In this document: positions 50,179 through 60,206 of the stretch, one piece after another
How positions within the stretch are numbered: the stretch's first letter is position 1
Layout: each line of letters starts with the position of its first letter
Source: Bisgaard Taxon 45
GTDB lineage: Bacteria > Pseudomonadota > Gammaproteobacteria > Enterobacterales > Pasteurellaceae
Reading direction: 5' to 3'
NCBI GenBank assembly: GCA_030783905.1
Contig: JAQAHH010000001.1
Location: forward strand, 62,001 to 126,000
Length of the DNA: 64,000 bases
Made by a program: the position numbers and the translations under genes
The notes under the pieces: model-generated
What the model saw: the letters and a program-made list of their open reading frames with translations, nothing else
What the model was told of the DNA's origin: nothing
Database searches by the model: none

Positions 50179-52077
50179 ATGACAAGCAATTATTCCGCAC
50201 AAGAAATTACCGTTCTGAAAGATCTGGAACCTGTGCAACTGCGCCCAGGTATGTATACCGATACCACCCGACCAAACCATCTTGGTCAAGAAGTGATTGA
50301 CAACAGTGTTGATGAAGCCTTAGCTGGCCACGCGAATAAAATTGAAGTGATCCTACACAAAGATCAATCGTTGGAAGTCATTGATAATGGACGAGGCATG
50401 CCGGTGGACATTCATCCCGTAGAAAAGCTATCTGGTGTTGAAGTGATTTTGACTAAATTACATGCGGGTGGAAAATTTTCCAATAAGAACTATGAATTTT
50501 CAGGTGGCTTGCATGGTGTGGGTATCTCGGTCGTGAATGCACTCTCTGAACGTGTTGATGTGACGGTCAAACGAAACGGTGAAGTCTATAAAATTGCATT
50601 TGAAAATGGCCGAAAAGTCGAAGAATTAGAGGTGATTGGCACCTGTGGCAGACGTAACACAGGTACCACCGTGCATTTCAAACCAAATCCAAAATATTTT
50701 GACAGTGATAAATTTTCGGTTTCTCGTTTACGTCATTTATTACGCGCTAAAGCCGTACTTTGCTCCGGCTTAGAAATAAAATTTATTGATAAAATCAACC
50801 AAACAGAAGACTGTTGGTGCTACGAAGATGGACTCGCGGACTATTTAACTGAAGCGGTTAATGGTTTAGGCACTTTACCTGAAACGCCTTTTATTGGTGA
50901 TTTTAAAGGGGAAACAGAAGCCGTCAGTTGGGCATTATTATGGCTCCCTGAAGGCGGTGAACTATTGAGCGAAAGTTATGTAAACTTAATTCCGACCATT
51001 CAAGGCGGTACCCATGTCAATGGCTTACGCCAAGGCTTATTGGATGCCATGCGTGAGTTTTGTGAATTCCGTAATCTGTTACCGAGAGGGGTGAAACTCA
51101 CTGCCGACGATATTTGGGAACGTTGTGCGTACGTTCTGTCAGTGAAAATGCAAGATCCACAATTTGCCGGACAAACAAAAGAACGTTTGTCTTCTCGCCA
51201 AAGTGCGGTATTTGTGGCAGGTGTTGTCAAAGATGCGTTCAGCTTATGGTTAAATCAACATGTACAACAAGCTGAACTGCTGGCTGACATGGCGATCAGT
51301 TCTGCCCAACGGCGTTTACGCGCAGCCAAAAAAGTGGTGCGTAAAAAATTAGTGAGCGGTCCGGCTCTTCCCGGTAAATTAGCCGATTGTAGCCAACAAG
51401 ACTTAGACAAAACGGAACTATTCTTGGTGGAAGGGGATTCTGCGGGCGGATCAGCCAAACAAGCCCGTGATCGTGAATATCAAGCCATTTTGCCGTTGCG
51501 AGGTAAGATTCTCAATACTTGGGAAGTGTCGTCTGAGCAAGTGCTCTCATCCAGTGAAATTCATGATATTGCCGTTGCACTTGGTATTGACCCTGATAAT
51601 GAAGACTTATCTCAACTCCGTTATGGTAAAGTGTGCATTCTTGCGGACGCCGACTCCGATGGACTACATATTGCCACCCTACTTTGTGCCTTATTTTTAC
51701 GTCACTTCCCGACACTTGTTCAAAATGGGCATGTGTATGTTGCCATGCCCCCCCTTTACCGTATCGATTTAGGTAAAGAGGTGTTTTACGCCTTAGATGA
51801 AAGTGAAAAAGAAGCCATTTTAGATCGCTTAAAAAGTAAAAAAGGCAAACCAAATGTACAACGTTTTAAAGGGTTGGGTGAAATGAACCCCATTCAATTA
51901 CGTGAAACCACAATGGATCCCAATACGCGCCGTTTAGTGCAATTGACCTATGATCTTGAGCAAGAAGAACAAGGCGAAACCCTCGAATTGATGGATATGC
52001 TCCTCGCCAAAAAACGCGCTGAAGATCGTAAAAATTGGTTGCAAGCGAAAGGGGATCAGGTGGATTTAGCGGTATAG
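50179..52077 (+). CDS. parE: DNA topoisomerase IV subunit B
   Basis: ATPase subunit of topoisomerase IV, which decatenates daughter chromosomes. It has 632 residues (E. coli 630). GHKL ATPase motifs are DNSVDEALAGHA and FSGGLHGVGISVVNALS; the QTKERLSSR loop supplies the ATP-contacting lysine. The TOPRIM domain is LVEGDSAGGSAKQARDR with ILADADSDGLHIATLL. It is shorter than GyrB, lacking the insert, which supports ParE. The gap to parC is 273 bp. Confidence 0.96.
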   Translation: MTSNYSAQEITVLKDLEPVQLRPGMYTDTTRPNHLGQEVIDNSVDEALAGHANKIEVILHKDQSLEVIDNGRGMPVDIHPVEKLSGVEVILTKLHAGGKFSNKNYEFSGGLHGVGISVVNALSERVDVTVKRNGEVYKIAFENGRKVEELEVIGTCGRRNTGTTVHFKPNPKYFDSDKFSVSRLRHLLRAKAVLCSGLEIKFIDKINQTEDCWCYEDGLADYLTEAVNGLGTLPETPFIGDFKGETEAVSWALLWLPEGGELLSESYVNLIPTIQGGTHVNGLRQGLLDAMREFCEFRNLLPRGVKLTADDIWERCAYVLSVKMQDPQFAGQTKERLSSRQSAVFVAGVVKDAFSLWLNQHVQQAELLADMAISSAQRRLRAAKKVVRKKLVSGPALPGKLADCSQQDLDKTELFLVEGDSAGGSAKQARDREYQAILPLRGKILNTWEVSSEQVLSSSEIHDIAVALGIDPDNEDLSQLRYGKVCILADADSDGLHIATLLCALFLRHFPTLVQNGHVYVAMPPLYRIDLGKEVFYALDESEKEAILDRLKSKKGKPNVQRFKGLGEMNPIQLRETTMDPNTRRLVQLTYDLEQEEQGETLELMDMLLAKKRAEDRKNWLQAKGDQVDLAV

Positions 52078-52350
52078 GTTATGATGACTGGCTTTGTTTG
52101 TACAAAGAAAGTCAGCAAAGCAACACACCTCGACTAAGGTGCTTATTCGTCACGTCAAGAAAATTTTTAACAGAAAATAAATTGTCCGTGCTCAGCTTTA
52201 CAAGCTTATTTGTCTAAAAATGATCTTGCCGTTTGGGTAACTTATACGGGATTTGATGAAGCGATAAGAAGAATAGAGTGCGGTGCTTTTTTAAAAAGTT
52301 TTTCCGCCACAAATAACATCCGATTTAAAAACAAAAAATAAAACCACATT
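52078..52350. other. parE-parC spacer with a possible gene remnant
   Basis: 273 bp between the two topoisomerase IV genes. A frame without a start codon, 52171-52341, encodes 56 residues (core LQAYLSKNDLAVWVTYTGFD) of rather protein-like composition, flanked upstream by stops. I do not recognise a family. No clear terminator lies between parE and parC. The spacer also holds a near uptake word (AGAGTGCGGTG). Confidence 0.3.
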
Positions 52351-54603
52351 ATGAATACAATCAACTACGAAGGCATTGAACAAACCCCATTACGCGAGTT
52401 CACTGAAAAAGCCTATTTAAATTACTCCATGTATGTCATCATGGATCGCGCCTTACCTTTTATTGGCGACGGCTTAAAACCCGTACAACGTCGCATTATT
52501 TATGCCATGTCGGAACTTGGCTTAAATGCCGCCGCAAAATATAAAAAATCGGCCCGCACTGTTGGGGATGTGCTTGGTAAATTTCACCCACATGGGGATT
52601 CTGCTTGTTATGAAGCCATGGTCTTAATGGCACAACCCTTTTCTTATCGTTACCCTTTAGTGGATGGACAAGGGAACTGGGGCGCGCCTGATGATCCGAA
52701 ATCCTTCGCTGCCATGCGTTATACAGAATCACGTCTGTCTAAAATTTCTGAGGTATTATTGTCCGAATTGGGACAAGGCACGGTGGATTTTCAACCCAAT
52801 TTTGATGGGACGCTTGAAGAACCCCAATATTTGCCAGCGCGTCTGCCGCATATTTTATTGAATGGCACAACGGGTATTGCGGTAGGGATGGCAACGGATA
52901 TTCCACCACATAATATCAACGAACTTGCCGATGCAGCGGTGATGCTAATCGATAACCCTAAAGCCAGCTTAGATGATCTCTTAACCGTAGTGCAAGGCCC
53001 AGACTACCCAACAGAAGCAGAAATCATTTCCTCAAAAGAAGATATTCGCAAACTCTATGAACAAGGACGTGGCTCAGTCAGAATGCGCGCAGTCTGGAAA
53101 AAAGAAGAGGGCGAAATTATTATTACTGCACTACCGCACCAAGCCTCCCCCTCCAAAGTCATTGCACAGATTGCGGAACAAATGACCGCCAAAAAATTAC
53201 CGATGGTTGAAGATATACGCGATGAGGCGGATCACGAAAACCCAATTCGGATTGTGCTGATACCCCGTTCTAACCGGGTAGATGTGGAGGCTTTAATGGC
53301 GCATTTATTTGCCACCACCGATCTTGAGAAAAGCTATCGTGTCAATATGAACATGATTGGTTTAGATAATAAACCTGCGGTGAAAAATCTCGTGCAAATT
53401 TTAACTGAATGGCTACAATTCCGTCGCACCACCGTGACACGTCGTTTACAATATCGCCTGGATAAAGTGTTAGACCGTTTGCATATTTTGCAAGGGTTAA
53501 TGATTGCTTATCTGAATATTGATGAAGTCATTGATCTTATTCGTCATGAAGATGAGCCAAAAGCCGCATTAATCGATCGTTTCGCATTGAGTGAAACACA
53601 AGCGGAAGCGATTTTAAATTTACGCTTACGCCACTTAGCTAAATTAGAAGAACATGAATTACAAGCGGAAAAAGATCGTTTAGAAGAAGAACGCGATAGT
53701 TTACAACTCACTTTAGGTTCTGAACGTCGTTTAAATACGTTAATTAAAAAAGAAATTCAACAAGATGCGAAAACTTATGCGAGCCCACGCTTATCACCCT
53801 TAGTGCAACGTGCAGAAGCCAAAGCCATTTCCGAAAGCGATATGACACCGGCTGAGCCAGTTACGGTTATTCTATCCGAAATGGGCTGGGTACGCTGTGC
53901 TAAAGGACATGATATTGATGTACAAAATCTGAACTATAAAGCAGGCGATAAGTATTTATCCCATGCTTATGGCAAGAGTAATCAAGCTGCGGTGTTTATT
54001 GACAGCACAGGACGAAGCTATGCATTGGATCCGTTAAGTTTACCTTCTGCTCGCTCACAAGGCGAACCGCTTACGGGTAAACTCAGCTTGCCGGCAGGTG
54101 CCAGTGTTGAACATGTATTAATGGAATCAGATAAGCAATCACTTCTTATGGCATCTGATGCGGGCTATGGTTTTATTTGTCAATTTGAGGATTTGGTCGC
54201 GCGCAATAAGGCAGGTAAAGCATTGATTTCGTTGCCCGATAATGCAAAAGTCTTGCCACCACTTCGAATTGATCATGAAAATGCCCGTTTAGTTGCAATG
54301 ACCTCCGCCGGCAGAATGCTGATTTTCCCAGTGAAAGATTTACCGTCTTTGGCAAAAGGCAAAGGCAATAAAATTGTGACCATTCCTGCAGCCAATGCTA
54401 AAGCGCGTAGTGAATTAGTCGTCCGTTTATTTTTAATCAATGAACAAACAAGTTTAGTCTTTCATTCAGGCAAACGGAAAATCACGTTAAAACCAGAAGA
54501 TTGGCAGAAATTCTGTGCTGAACGTGGACGTAAGGGCACTCAGTTACCTCGTGGTTTGCATAGTAATGCGGAAATTGAACTACTCACCCCAGAAAATGAG
54601 TAA
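52351..54603 (+). CDS. parC: DNA topoisomerase IV subunit A
   Basis: DNA-cleaving subunit of topoisomerase IV. It has 750 residues (E. coli 752). The catalytic tyrosine is Tyr124 in [10 protein letters not shown]. The quinolone-resistance region reads [13 protein letters not shown], with serine 84 and glutamate 88 at the two common resistance positions, which is the susceptible form. The C-terminal beta-pinwheel (from about 500, [15 protein letters not shown] onward) is ParC-like and lacks a GyrA box. Confidence 0.96.
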   Translation: MNTINYEGIEQTPLREFTEKAYLNYSMYVIMDRALPFIGDGLKPVQRRIIYAMSELGLNAAAKYKKSARTVGDVLGKFHPHGDSACYEAMVLMAQPFSYRYPLVDGQGNWGAPDDPKSFAAMRYTESRLSKISEVLLSELGQGTVDFQPNFDGTLEEPQYLPARLPHILLNGTTGIAVGMATDIPPHNINELADAAVMLIDNPKASLDDLLTVVQGPDYPTEAEIISSKEDIRKLYEQGRGSVRMRAVWKKEEGEIIITALPHQASPSKVIAQIAEQMTAKKLPMVEDIRDEADHENPIRIVLIPRSNRVDVEALMAHLFATTDLEKSYRVNMNMIGLDNKPAVKNLVQILTEWLQFRRTTVTRRLQYRLDKVLDRLHILQGLMIAYLNIDEVIDLIRHEDEPKAALIDRFALSETQAEAILNLRLRHLAKLEEHELQAEKDRLEEERDSLQLTLGSERRLNTLIKKEIQQDAKTYASPRLSPLVQRAEAKAISESDMTPAEPVTVILSEMGWVRCAKGHDIDVQNLNYKAGDKYLSHAYGKSNQAAVFIDSTGRSYALDPLSLPSARSQGEPLTGKLSLPAGASVEHVLMESDKQSLLMASDAGYGFICQFEDLVARNKAGKALISLPDNAKVLPPLRIDHENARLVAMTSAGRMLIFPVKDLPSLAKGKGNKIVTIPAANAKARSELVVRLFLINEQTSLVFHSGKRKITLKPEDWQKFCAERGRKGTQLPRGLHSNAEIELLTPENE

Positions 54604-54606
54604 AAA

Positions 54607-54630
54607 AAGAGGGATAGTCCTATCCCTCTT
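54607..54630. terminator. Bidirectional terminator between parC and the Sel1 gene
   Basis: AAGAGGGATA (54607-54616), loop GTCC, TATCCCTCTT (54621-54630), with seven A on the left (U-tract for the minus-strand transcript). Confidence 0.88.
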
Positions 54631-54642
54631 GCATGAAGTTTA

Positions 54643-55356
54643 TTATTGTAAGTGAGATAAACGCTCTTGGGCTAATGTTGCTAATTCATTTTGCTGCACG
54701 GACACTTTTTGATACCAATACACTGCTTGCTTTTTATTTTTCTTGGTTCCTTCACCCTTTTCATACATGACCGCTAAGCGAAATTGCGCATCATAACTGC
54801 CCGCCTCTGCCGCTTTTTTATACCATTTGAACGCATCGGACAGTTGATTGAATTCATTTTCATAAATTTGTCCTAATACCAACATGGCATCTAATGATCC
54901 TGAATTTGCTGTTTGTTCAAATAACTTAATGCTATGTGGAATATCTTGTTTCACCCCATGGCCTTGCAAATAAAACACCGCAAGATTATTGATGGCTTTA
55001 ATACTCCCCTTCTCCGCGGCTTCGCTAAACCACCAATAGGCTTTTTCGAAATCTTGTGGCACACCTTGACCACGTGCATACAAAATACCAAGATTGGCTT
55101 GCGCTTGGTAATCGCCTTTTAAGGCAAGTGGTAAAATCAGCTCAAATGCTCGTGTCCAGTCATTTTTATCTGCAGCCTCACGAATTAACTCTCGACGAGC
55201 CTCATCACTCAGTTCTGGTGCCCCTTGCTCTGCGCCCAGTGTTGTTGATGTCGTCTGTGGCAAGGCGACGGCCTGTTCAAGAGAAACTGGCGCTGACTGT
55301 GCTTGCATGACACCAGATAAAAGCACACTGAACATGAACAGAATCGTTTTCTTCAT
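54643..55356 (-). CDS. Exported Sel1-repeat (TPR-like) protein
   Basis: A 237-residue protein with signal peptide MKKTILFMFSVLLSGVMQAQ, then about four Sel1-like repeats: DYQAQANLGILYARGQGVPQ, SIKAINNLAVFYLQGHGVKQ, SLDAMLVLGQIYENEF and SYDAQFRLAVMYEKGEGTKK. Such repeats are protein-interaction scaffolds, here in the periplasm. Substrate or partner unknown. It starts 9 bp downstream of a YwiC-like membrane protein gene and is likely co-transcribed with it. Confidence 0.85.
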   Translation of the reverse strand: MKKTILFMFSVLLSGVMQAQSAPVSLEQAVALPQTTSTTLGAEQGAPELSDEARRELIREAADKNDWTRAFELILPLALKGDYQAQANLGILYARGQGVPQDFEKAYWWFSEAAEKGSIKAINNLAVFYLQGHGVKQDIPHSIKLFEQTANSGSLDAMLVLGQIYENEFNQLSDAFKWYKKAAEAGSYDAQFRLAVMYEKGEGTKKNKKQAVYWYQKVSVQQNELATLAQERLSHLQ

Positions 55357-55365
55357 ATCAATACC

Positions 55366-56082
55366 TTATAACGTCGCCGCCAATAGTAAAACAAAAAAGA
55401 GCAATGACACGCCCATTTCCACTAACCCCACTTGTTTCACGCTCAGTTTCATTCGAGGTAACCAGATTGCACGGACAAGTGCAGGGAAATAAGCTAATGC
55501 GAGCCCATATTGTTGGAAAGGTAAAAATAGCACAACGCAAAGAAAATGAAAAATAATAGATGCGTTTAAATAAAATGGATTCTTGCGTTCACGTAGTACC
55601 GATTTGACATACAACGTTGTAGCAACAAAAAATAAGCTTGGGTAAAGTGCCACTAGCCAAATCTGTTGATCAAATGTGCGTTCAGTAAAATAATACGCAG
55701 CCATGCCAGCAATCGCAAAAATAGCAATACCCGCAAAATCATTCAACAACGCCCGCTCATCTTTTTGTTTCACATAATAAATATTGACGGCCACCAGTGG
55801 CAACATGGCTAGCACAAAATACACAATATGCCAGTTATAATACAGCGCAGGCAACGCAAACAATAGACTTGCCCCACCATAAATCAGGCTCCATTTTATA
55901 TTCACCGCCATATTGCGTCCCTTAAATAAATTGAGGAACGGATAGGTCATTAAATAAAGTGCCGCCCACGCGAAGAATAAAAAGCTGTGTTGCCATACAG
56001 GCTGAGACGAAAACAAACCATATAAGAATGGCAATAATGCCATCACAATAGCACCATGTTGATTAGAAATAAGTAACTTCAT
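55366..56082 (-). CDS. YwiC-like family membrane protein
   Basis: A 238-residue integral membrane protein with about eight hydrophobic segments. The start KLLISNQHGAIVMALLPFLY and the segment ALYLMTYPFLNLFKGR resemble the YwiC-like family, of unknown function. No signal peptide beyond the first helix. It is probably the first gene of a two-gene operon with the Sel1 protein. Confidence 0.75.
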   Translation of the reverse strand: MKLLISNQHGAIVMALLPFLYGLFSSQPVWQHSFLFFAWAALYLMTYPFLNLFKGRNMAVNIKWSLIYGGASLLFALPALYYNWHIVYFVLAMLPLVAVNIYYVKQKDERALLNDFAGIAIFAIAGMAAYYFTERTFDQQIWLVALYPSLFFVATTLYVKSVLRERKNPFYLNASIIFHFLCVVLFLPFQQYGLALAYFPALVRAIWLPRMKLSVKQVGLVEMGVSLLFFVLLLAATL

Positions 56083-56183
56083 TATTCAGAACCATGCCAA
56101 AATTAAGTTGCTTAATTGTAACGAGTTTGATACAAAATAGATATAATCTTTATTTATTATGTCATGAAGAAGAGGACAAAAAG

Positions 56184-56537
56184 ATGGGAAAAGTTCACCG
56201 CCTGCACTCAAATGGTCGTTTATCTGAAGTTGCTATTTATAATGGTGTTATCCAGTTAGCTGGACAAGTGCCTGAAAAAACCACGCAAGAAACCGCTTAC
56301 GAGCAAACCAAAGAAGTATTAGCAATGATTGATCAGCTTTTATCAGAAGTTGGCGCCAAAAAAGCCCAAATTATTCACGCTCAAATTTATCTTGCTGATA
56401 TGGATTATTATGACGAAATGAATCAAGCATGGGATGAATGGGTAGATAAAGAGAATCCCCCAACGCGGGCTACCGTCGAAGCAAGATTGGCTCATCCTGA
56501 TTGGAAAGTGGAAATTGTACTCACGGCTGCCGCCTGA
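56184..56537 (+). CDS. RidA/YjgF-family protein (YoaB-like)
   Basis: A 117-residue protein of the Rid family, whose archetype deaminates reactive enamine/imine intermediates. ATG 56184 follows AAGAGGA; an ATG 90 bp upstream is in frame but adds unrelated sequence. The pattern QAWDEWVDKENPPTRATVEA includes the conserved arginine that binds the substrate carboxylate in RidA. The sequence is closer to YoaB than to RidA itself (for example LADMDYYDEMNQAWD), so the true substrate is uncertain. It is followed by a terminator. Confidence 0.85.
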   Translation: MGKVHRLHSNGRLSEVAIYNGVIQLAGQVPEKTTQETAYEQTKEVLAMIDQLLSEVGAKKAQIIHAQIYLADMDYYDEMNQAWDEWVDKENPPTRATVEARLAHPDWKVEIVLTAAA

Positions 56538-56607
56538 TAGTTAAATGCAATCATGCCATAAAGCAATTTTCCATTCTAAATCGTTCTGTTTTATCTTATA
56601 CTTGACA

Positions 56608-56640
56608 GGTTGATTTTCACTGAAAATCAGCCTTTTTCTT
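56608..56640 (+). terminator. Terminator after the RidA-family gene
   Basis: GGTTGATTTT (56608-56617), loop CACTG, AAAATCAGCC (56623-56632), then TTTTTCTTTT. It lies 22 bp before the antiporter ATG, so it may also act as a leader attenuator. Confidence 0.85.
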
Positions 56641-56661
56641 TTACTCTCTGGAAAGCAATCT

Positions 56662-57972
56662 ATGAATATTTATACCTATATTTGTTTTTTATCCGCAATC
56701 TCAATATTGATAGGGTTTGTCACGCGGAAACTCAGCGATAAAATCCAATACACTATCGCCATTACCGCCACTTCTATCGTCGTTTCTGTTCTCTTCCTCA
56801 TTTTCGGTCACCTTTCTTGGTTTAAATTAGACATCATTGCAATACAAGTCATGGAACAACTTGATTTCAAAAGTTTTCTGCTCAATGGTATTCTTGGTTT
56901 CTTATTATTTGCTGGTGCATTAGGTATCAAACTGCCGGTGTTGAAAAACCAAAAATGGGAAATTACGGTGTTTGCCCTATTTTCCACACTGGCCTCGACG
57001 TTCATTATTGGTTTCTTCCTTTACAGTATTGCTTATCTCATCGGTTTACCGATTGATCTGATCTATTGTATTTTATTTGGTGCCTTAATCTCGCCCACTG
57101 ACCCGATTGCCGTCCTTGCGATTATCAAGAATTTAAAAGCTCCCAAACGTCTTTCTATGCAAGTCGAAGGGGAATCCTTATTTAATGACGGAGTAGGCTT
57201 GGTGATTTTTACCACTATTTTTGCCGTCGCCTTTGGTGGACATGCGCCAACATTAGTAGGCATAACAGAATTGTTCTTACAAGAAGCAGTAGGGGGGATT
57301 TTGTTCGGTCTCGTGATTGGTTTTGTGGCGCACTTACTGATTTCATCAACGGATGATGGTAGCCTAGAAATATTATTGACCCTCACGATTCCAACTGCGG
57401 GTTTTATGTTAGCTAATATGCTGCATGTATCGGGTGCATTAGCGATGGTCGTAGCCGGCATTCTCATCGGTAACTGGACGCGATACACGGGGTTTTCCAA
57501 ACAAAGCCAACGCTATCTCGATCATTTCTGGGAAATGATTGACCACTTTTTAAACTCTCTTTTATTCTTATTAATCGGTTTAGCACTGCTTTTAGTTGAT
57601 TTTGGTCCACAAGGCCTTCTTCTCATGTTGTTAGCCATTCCAATTTGTTTAATCGGTCGCTATATCAGTGTATGGCTACCTTTCAAAGTCATGCAACGTT
57701 TCCGCTCGTATAATCCTTATACACTACGCATTCTGACCTGGGGCGGATTACGGGGCGGTTTGTCCCTTGCGATGGCATTATCTATTCCGAAAGGCATGTT
57801 ATATATTGAACATATTGGGATGGATGTACGGGATTTATTATTAGTGATGACCTATGCGGTGGTAACCTTCTCGATTTTGGTACAGGGTTCGACAATTGAA
57901 ACCATGATCAAAAAATCCAAAGAAAGTATTTTGCATAAACGTGGTTATGTGGGATTGCACCCTAATAAATAA
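56662..57972 (+). CDS. Sodium:proton antiporter, CPA1 family
   Basis: A 436-residue cation/proton exchanger with about 12 helices. The CPA1 signature GALISPTDPIAVLAIIKNLK and the ion-binding motif EGESLFNDGVGLVIF (with its Asn-Asp pair) are intact, and WGGLRGGLSLAMALSIPKG matches the family's late motif. Unlike many CPA1 members it has no long C-terminal cytoplasmic domain. Na+/H+ exchange is the likely activity; K+ cannot be excluded. Confidence 0.88.
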   Translation: MNIYTYICFLSAISILIGFVTRKLSDKIQYTIAITATSIVVSVLFLIFGHLSWFKLDIIAIQVMEQLDFKSFLLNGILGFLLFAGALGIKLPVLKNQKWEITVFALFSTLASTFIIGFFLYSIAYLIGLPIDLIYCILFGALISPTDPIAVLAIIKNLKAPKRLSMQVEGESLFNDGVGLVIFTTIFAVAFGGHAPTLVGITELFLQEAVGGILFGLVIGFVAHLLISSTDDGSLEILLTLTIPTAGFMLANMLHVSGALAMVVAGILIGNWTRYTGFSKQSQRYLDHFWEMIDHFLNSLLFLLIGLALLLVDFGPQGLLLMLLAIPICLIGRYISVWLPFKVMQRFRSYNPYTLRILTWGGLRGGLSLAMALSIPKGMLYIEHIGMDVRDLLLVMTYAVVTFSILVQGSTIETMIKKSKESILHKRGYVGLHPNK

Positions 57973-57985
57973 GCAAGCAAAAAAT

Positions 57986-58003
57986 GCCCTCAAACTTGAG
58001 GGC
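57986..58003. terminator. Terminator between the antiporter gene and dnaX
   Basis: GCCCTCAA (57986-57993), loop AC, TTGAGGGC (57996-58003), with A/T runs on both sides (AAAAAAT to the left, GCAAAATTTT to the right). It is placed to serve both convergent genes. Confidence 0.8.
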
Positions 58004-58030
58004 GCAAAATTTTGACAAAATCGACCGCAC

Positions 58031-60172
58031 TTAAACGGGTTTTACCGTAGAAAAGTCGATTTCTGCACTAAATTCTTGTAAGAAAAGTTGTAGTTTGTCA
58101 TCTTGCAATAGATCTTGTCTCGCTTTTTCGCGCAATGCTTTGTATGTTTGGCGATACCATTCTGTGGGCGTCAGATTTTCACTCTCTGTCGGGGTGATAA
58201 CAACAGTCACACTTTGTTGTTGTAATTGACTCAAGGCGTGTTGTAACTGTTGCTGTGTATTTGCCGTATGTAAATGCGACTTATGTGCTCGCACACCAAG
58301 ATGATAAGTGTCGCCGTCTTGCGAAAGGAGAAGGCAATTTAAAGCTAATTCTTTAGTTAAATTCTGAATTGCCAGTGATTCAACAAGATCTGTCCAGGGG
58401 TCCTGTTTTCGAGTCATCTCAATGACTTTTGCGCGCAATTCGGGAGTAATATCTTGTTCTAAGCTCTGTTTCAAGGCTGAGGGTTTCATGCCCTCTTGTG
58501 TTTTAGCTAATTCTGGATTACGCCACTCCCAACGATAGGTTTCTGCCAACTGGCTATCATTCATTTCGTCCTCGTCTTCCTCCGGCTCTGCTTGGCTTAC
58601 CGCTTGTGGAACGACGGTCTTGAGTGCGGTTGCGGATAGTGTTGCTTTCGACGTTGTCTGGACAGATAATGCCGTCACCTTATCCTTTATTCGGCTCGCG
58701 CTATGCGCATGACTATCAATGACCGGCAATGATGTAGGCGGCACGACTTCAGCTTGCAAACTTGCTGTCTGTACTAGACTCTCGGAGGTGAGGTTAGGCT
58801 TTTTTTTTTCTGTTTTTGGGCTGATAGTTAAATGGTCTAATTTATCAATTTGCGCTAAAGCATCGAACGCGGGTGAATAAGCCTCACGCTCTTCCACTTG
58901 ATTAAGTGTGGGAGAAACCTGTTCCACAACGGGTGCATTCGCCTGTGCTGTTGCCACTGCAGTCGATTTCAGCTGGCTTTTATATTGCGATTTAATCGCT
59001 TGTGAAACCACTGGCACTTCAAGATAAACCGGGGATGACGGCACCTCGTTTGGTATTGGCGTGGAATCCGGTTGTGCAGTTGGCGCCATGGTCATTAATT
59101 TAGGATGAAAGGCTAGCGCACGTAATAAGGTCATTTCGACCCCAATACGACGATTTGGTGCATACGACAGTTCTTTACGTCCGGTGAGCATCACTTGATA
59201 AAAAAACTGCACGTCTTCAGGGGAAATGTGGCTAGCTAAAAAGCCAATTCGACTGGCATCATCAATTTGTGAGCTTGGTAATAACTGTTGCATCGCAATT
59301 TTATGCAGGTTTTCACCGATATCACGCAATAATTCATCCCAATCCCCCCCTTTTTCGGCAACCGCTTGTATCCCTTTCATCACCGCCTCACCCTGCCCTT
59401 GCTGTAAGGCATGGATAATCTCTAATGCTTGATCATCATCAAGCAAACCTAACATGTCCTGCACAACCGTTAAGGTAATATTGCCATTACTCATCGCAAT
59501 GGCTTGATCCGTTAAACTTAAACTATCTCGAATACTCCCTTGTGCGGCTTTGGCTAACTTCTCTAAAGCAAGAAATTCAAAGGGTAGGTTCTCTTGGCTG
59601 AGAATAAATTCAAGGTGTTGTGCAATTTGTTGCTGTTCCAAGGCTTTTAAATGAAACTGCATACAGCGGGATAAAATGGTAATCGGTAGTTTTTGCGGAT
59701 CCGTAGTCGCCAATAAGAATTTGACGTATTCAGGCGGTTCTTCTAAGGTTTTCAATAAAGCGTTAAACGAATGACGGGAAAGCATGTGGACTTCGTCGAT
59801 CAGGTAAACTTTATAGCGTCCTTGTACTGGTTTGTATTGTACATTATCCAATAATTCACGCGTATCTTCGACTTTGGTACGTGAGGCTGCGTCAATTTCA
59901 ATCAGATCGATAAAGTTTCCTTGCTCAATCGCTTTACAATGTTCACATTCCCCACAAGGCTCCGCTGTCACACCGTGAACACAATTTAAACCTTTCGCAA
60001 ATAAACGAGCTATCGAGGTTTTGCCGACACCACGCGTGCCAGAAAAAAGATAGGCATGATGCAAGCGATTTTCTTTCAACCCATTAGAAAGTGCGGTCAA
60101 AATATGTTGCTGTCCCACGACTTCACTGAAGGTTTTTGGTCGCCATTTTCGTGCCAATACTTGATAACTCAT
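58031..60172 (-). CDS. dnaX: DNA polymerase III tau/gamma subunit
   Basis: Clamp-loader ATPase; the full-length tau form (713 residues) also holds two core polymerases and DnaB together. Walker A is FSGTRGVGKTSIARLF, the zinc site is CVHGVTAEPCGECEHC, Walker B is VYLIDEVHML and the arginine-finger region ATTDPQKLPITILSRC. After about residue 370 comes a proline/serine-rich linker, then the tau-specific C-terminal domain (from about 540). E. coli tau has 643 residues. A slippery A10 tract at codons 455-458 precedes an immediate -1 stop, which would yield a gamma form of about 459 residues. Confidence 0.95.
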   Translation of the reverse strand: MSYQVLARKWRPKTFSEVVGQQHILTALSNGLKENRLHHAYLFSGTRGVGKTSIARLFAKGLNCVHGVTAEPCGECEHCKAIEQGNFIDLIEIDAASRTKVEDTRELLDNVQYKPVQGRYKVYLIDEVHMLSRHSFNALLKTLEEPPEYVKFLLATTDPQKLPITILSRCMQFHLKALEQQQIAQHLEFILSQENLPFEFLALEKLAKAAQGSIRDSLSLTDQAIAMSNGNITLTVVQDMLGLLDDDQALEIIHALQQGQGEAVMKGIQAVAEKGGDWDELLRDIGENLHKIAMQQLLPSSQIDDASRIGFLASHISPEDVQFFYQVMLTGRKELSYAPNRRIGVEMTLLRALAFHPKLMTMAPTAQPDSTPIPNEVPSSPVYLEVPVVSQAIKSQYKSQLKSTAVATAQANAPVVEQVSPTLNQVEEREAYSPAFDALAQIDKLDHLTISPKTEKKKPNLTSESLVQTASLQAEVVPPTSLPVIDSHAHSASRIKDKVTALSVQTTSKATLSATALKTVVPQAVSQAEPEEDEDEMNDSQLAETYRWEWRNPELAKTQEGMKPSALKQSLEQDITPELRAKVIEMTRKQDPWTDLVESLAIQNLTKELALNCLLLSQDGDTYHLGVRAHKSHLHTANTQQQLQHALSQLQQQSVTVVITPTESENLTPTEWYRQTYKALREKARQDLLQDDKLQLFLQEFSAEIDFSTVKPV
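58800..58809 (-). other. Putative programmed slippage site in dnaX
   Basis: On the coding strand ten consecutive A residues encode E-K-K-K (codons GAA AAA AAA AAG, residues 455-458). In the -1 frame the very next codons are GCC TAA, so a -1 shift ends translation after one alanine. This mirrors E. coli dnaX, where -1 shifting on A-AAA-AAG gives gamma. With A10, transcriptional slippage (as in Thermus) is also possible. No clear upstream stimulatory Shine-Dalgarno is visible. Confidence 0.75.
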
Positions 60173-60206
60173 TTATTTTCCTTTTTTAAATCCTCTGGGA
60201 AGACAA

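Noticed and set aside
58800-58809. A10 run in dnaX as a sequencing error causing a frameshift
   Set aside because: The zero frame continues to a full tau C-terminal domain, so no frameshift is present in the given sequence.
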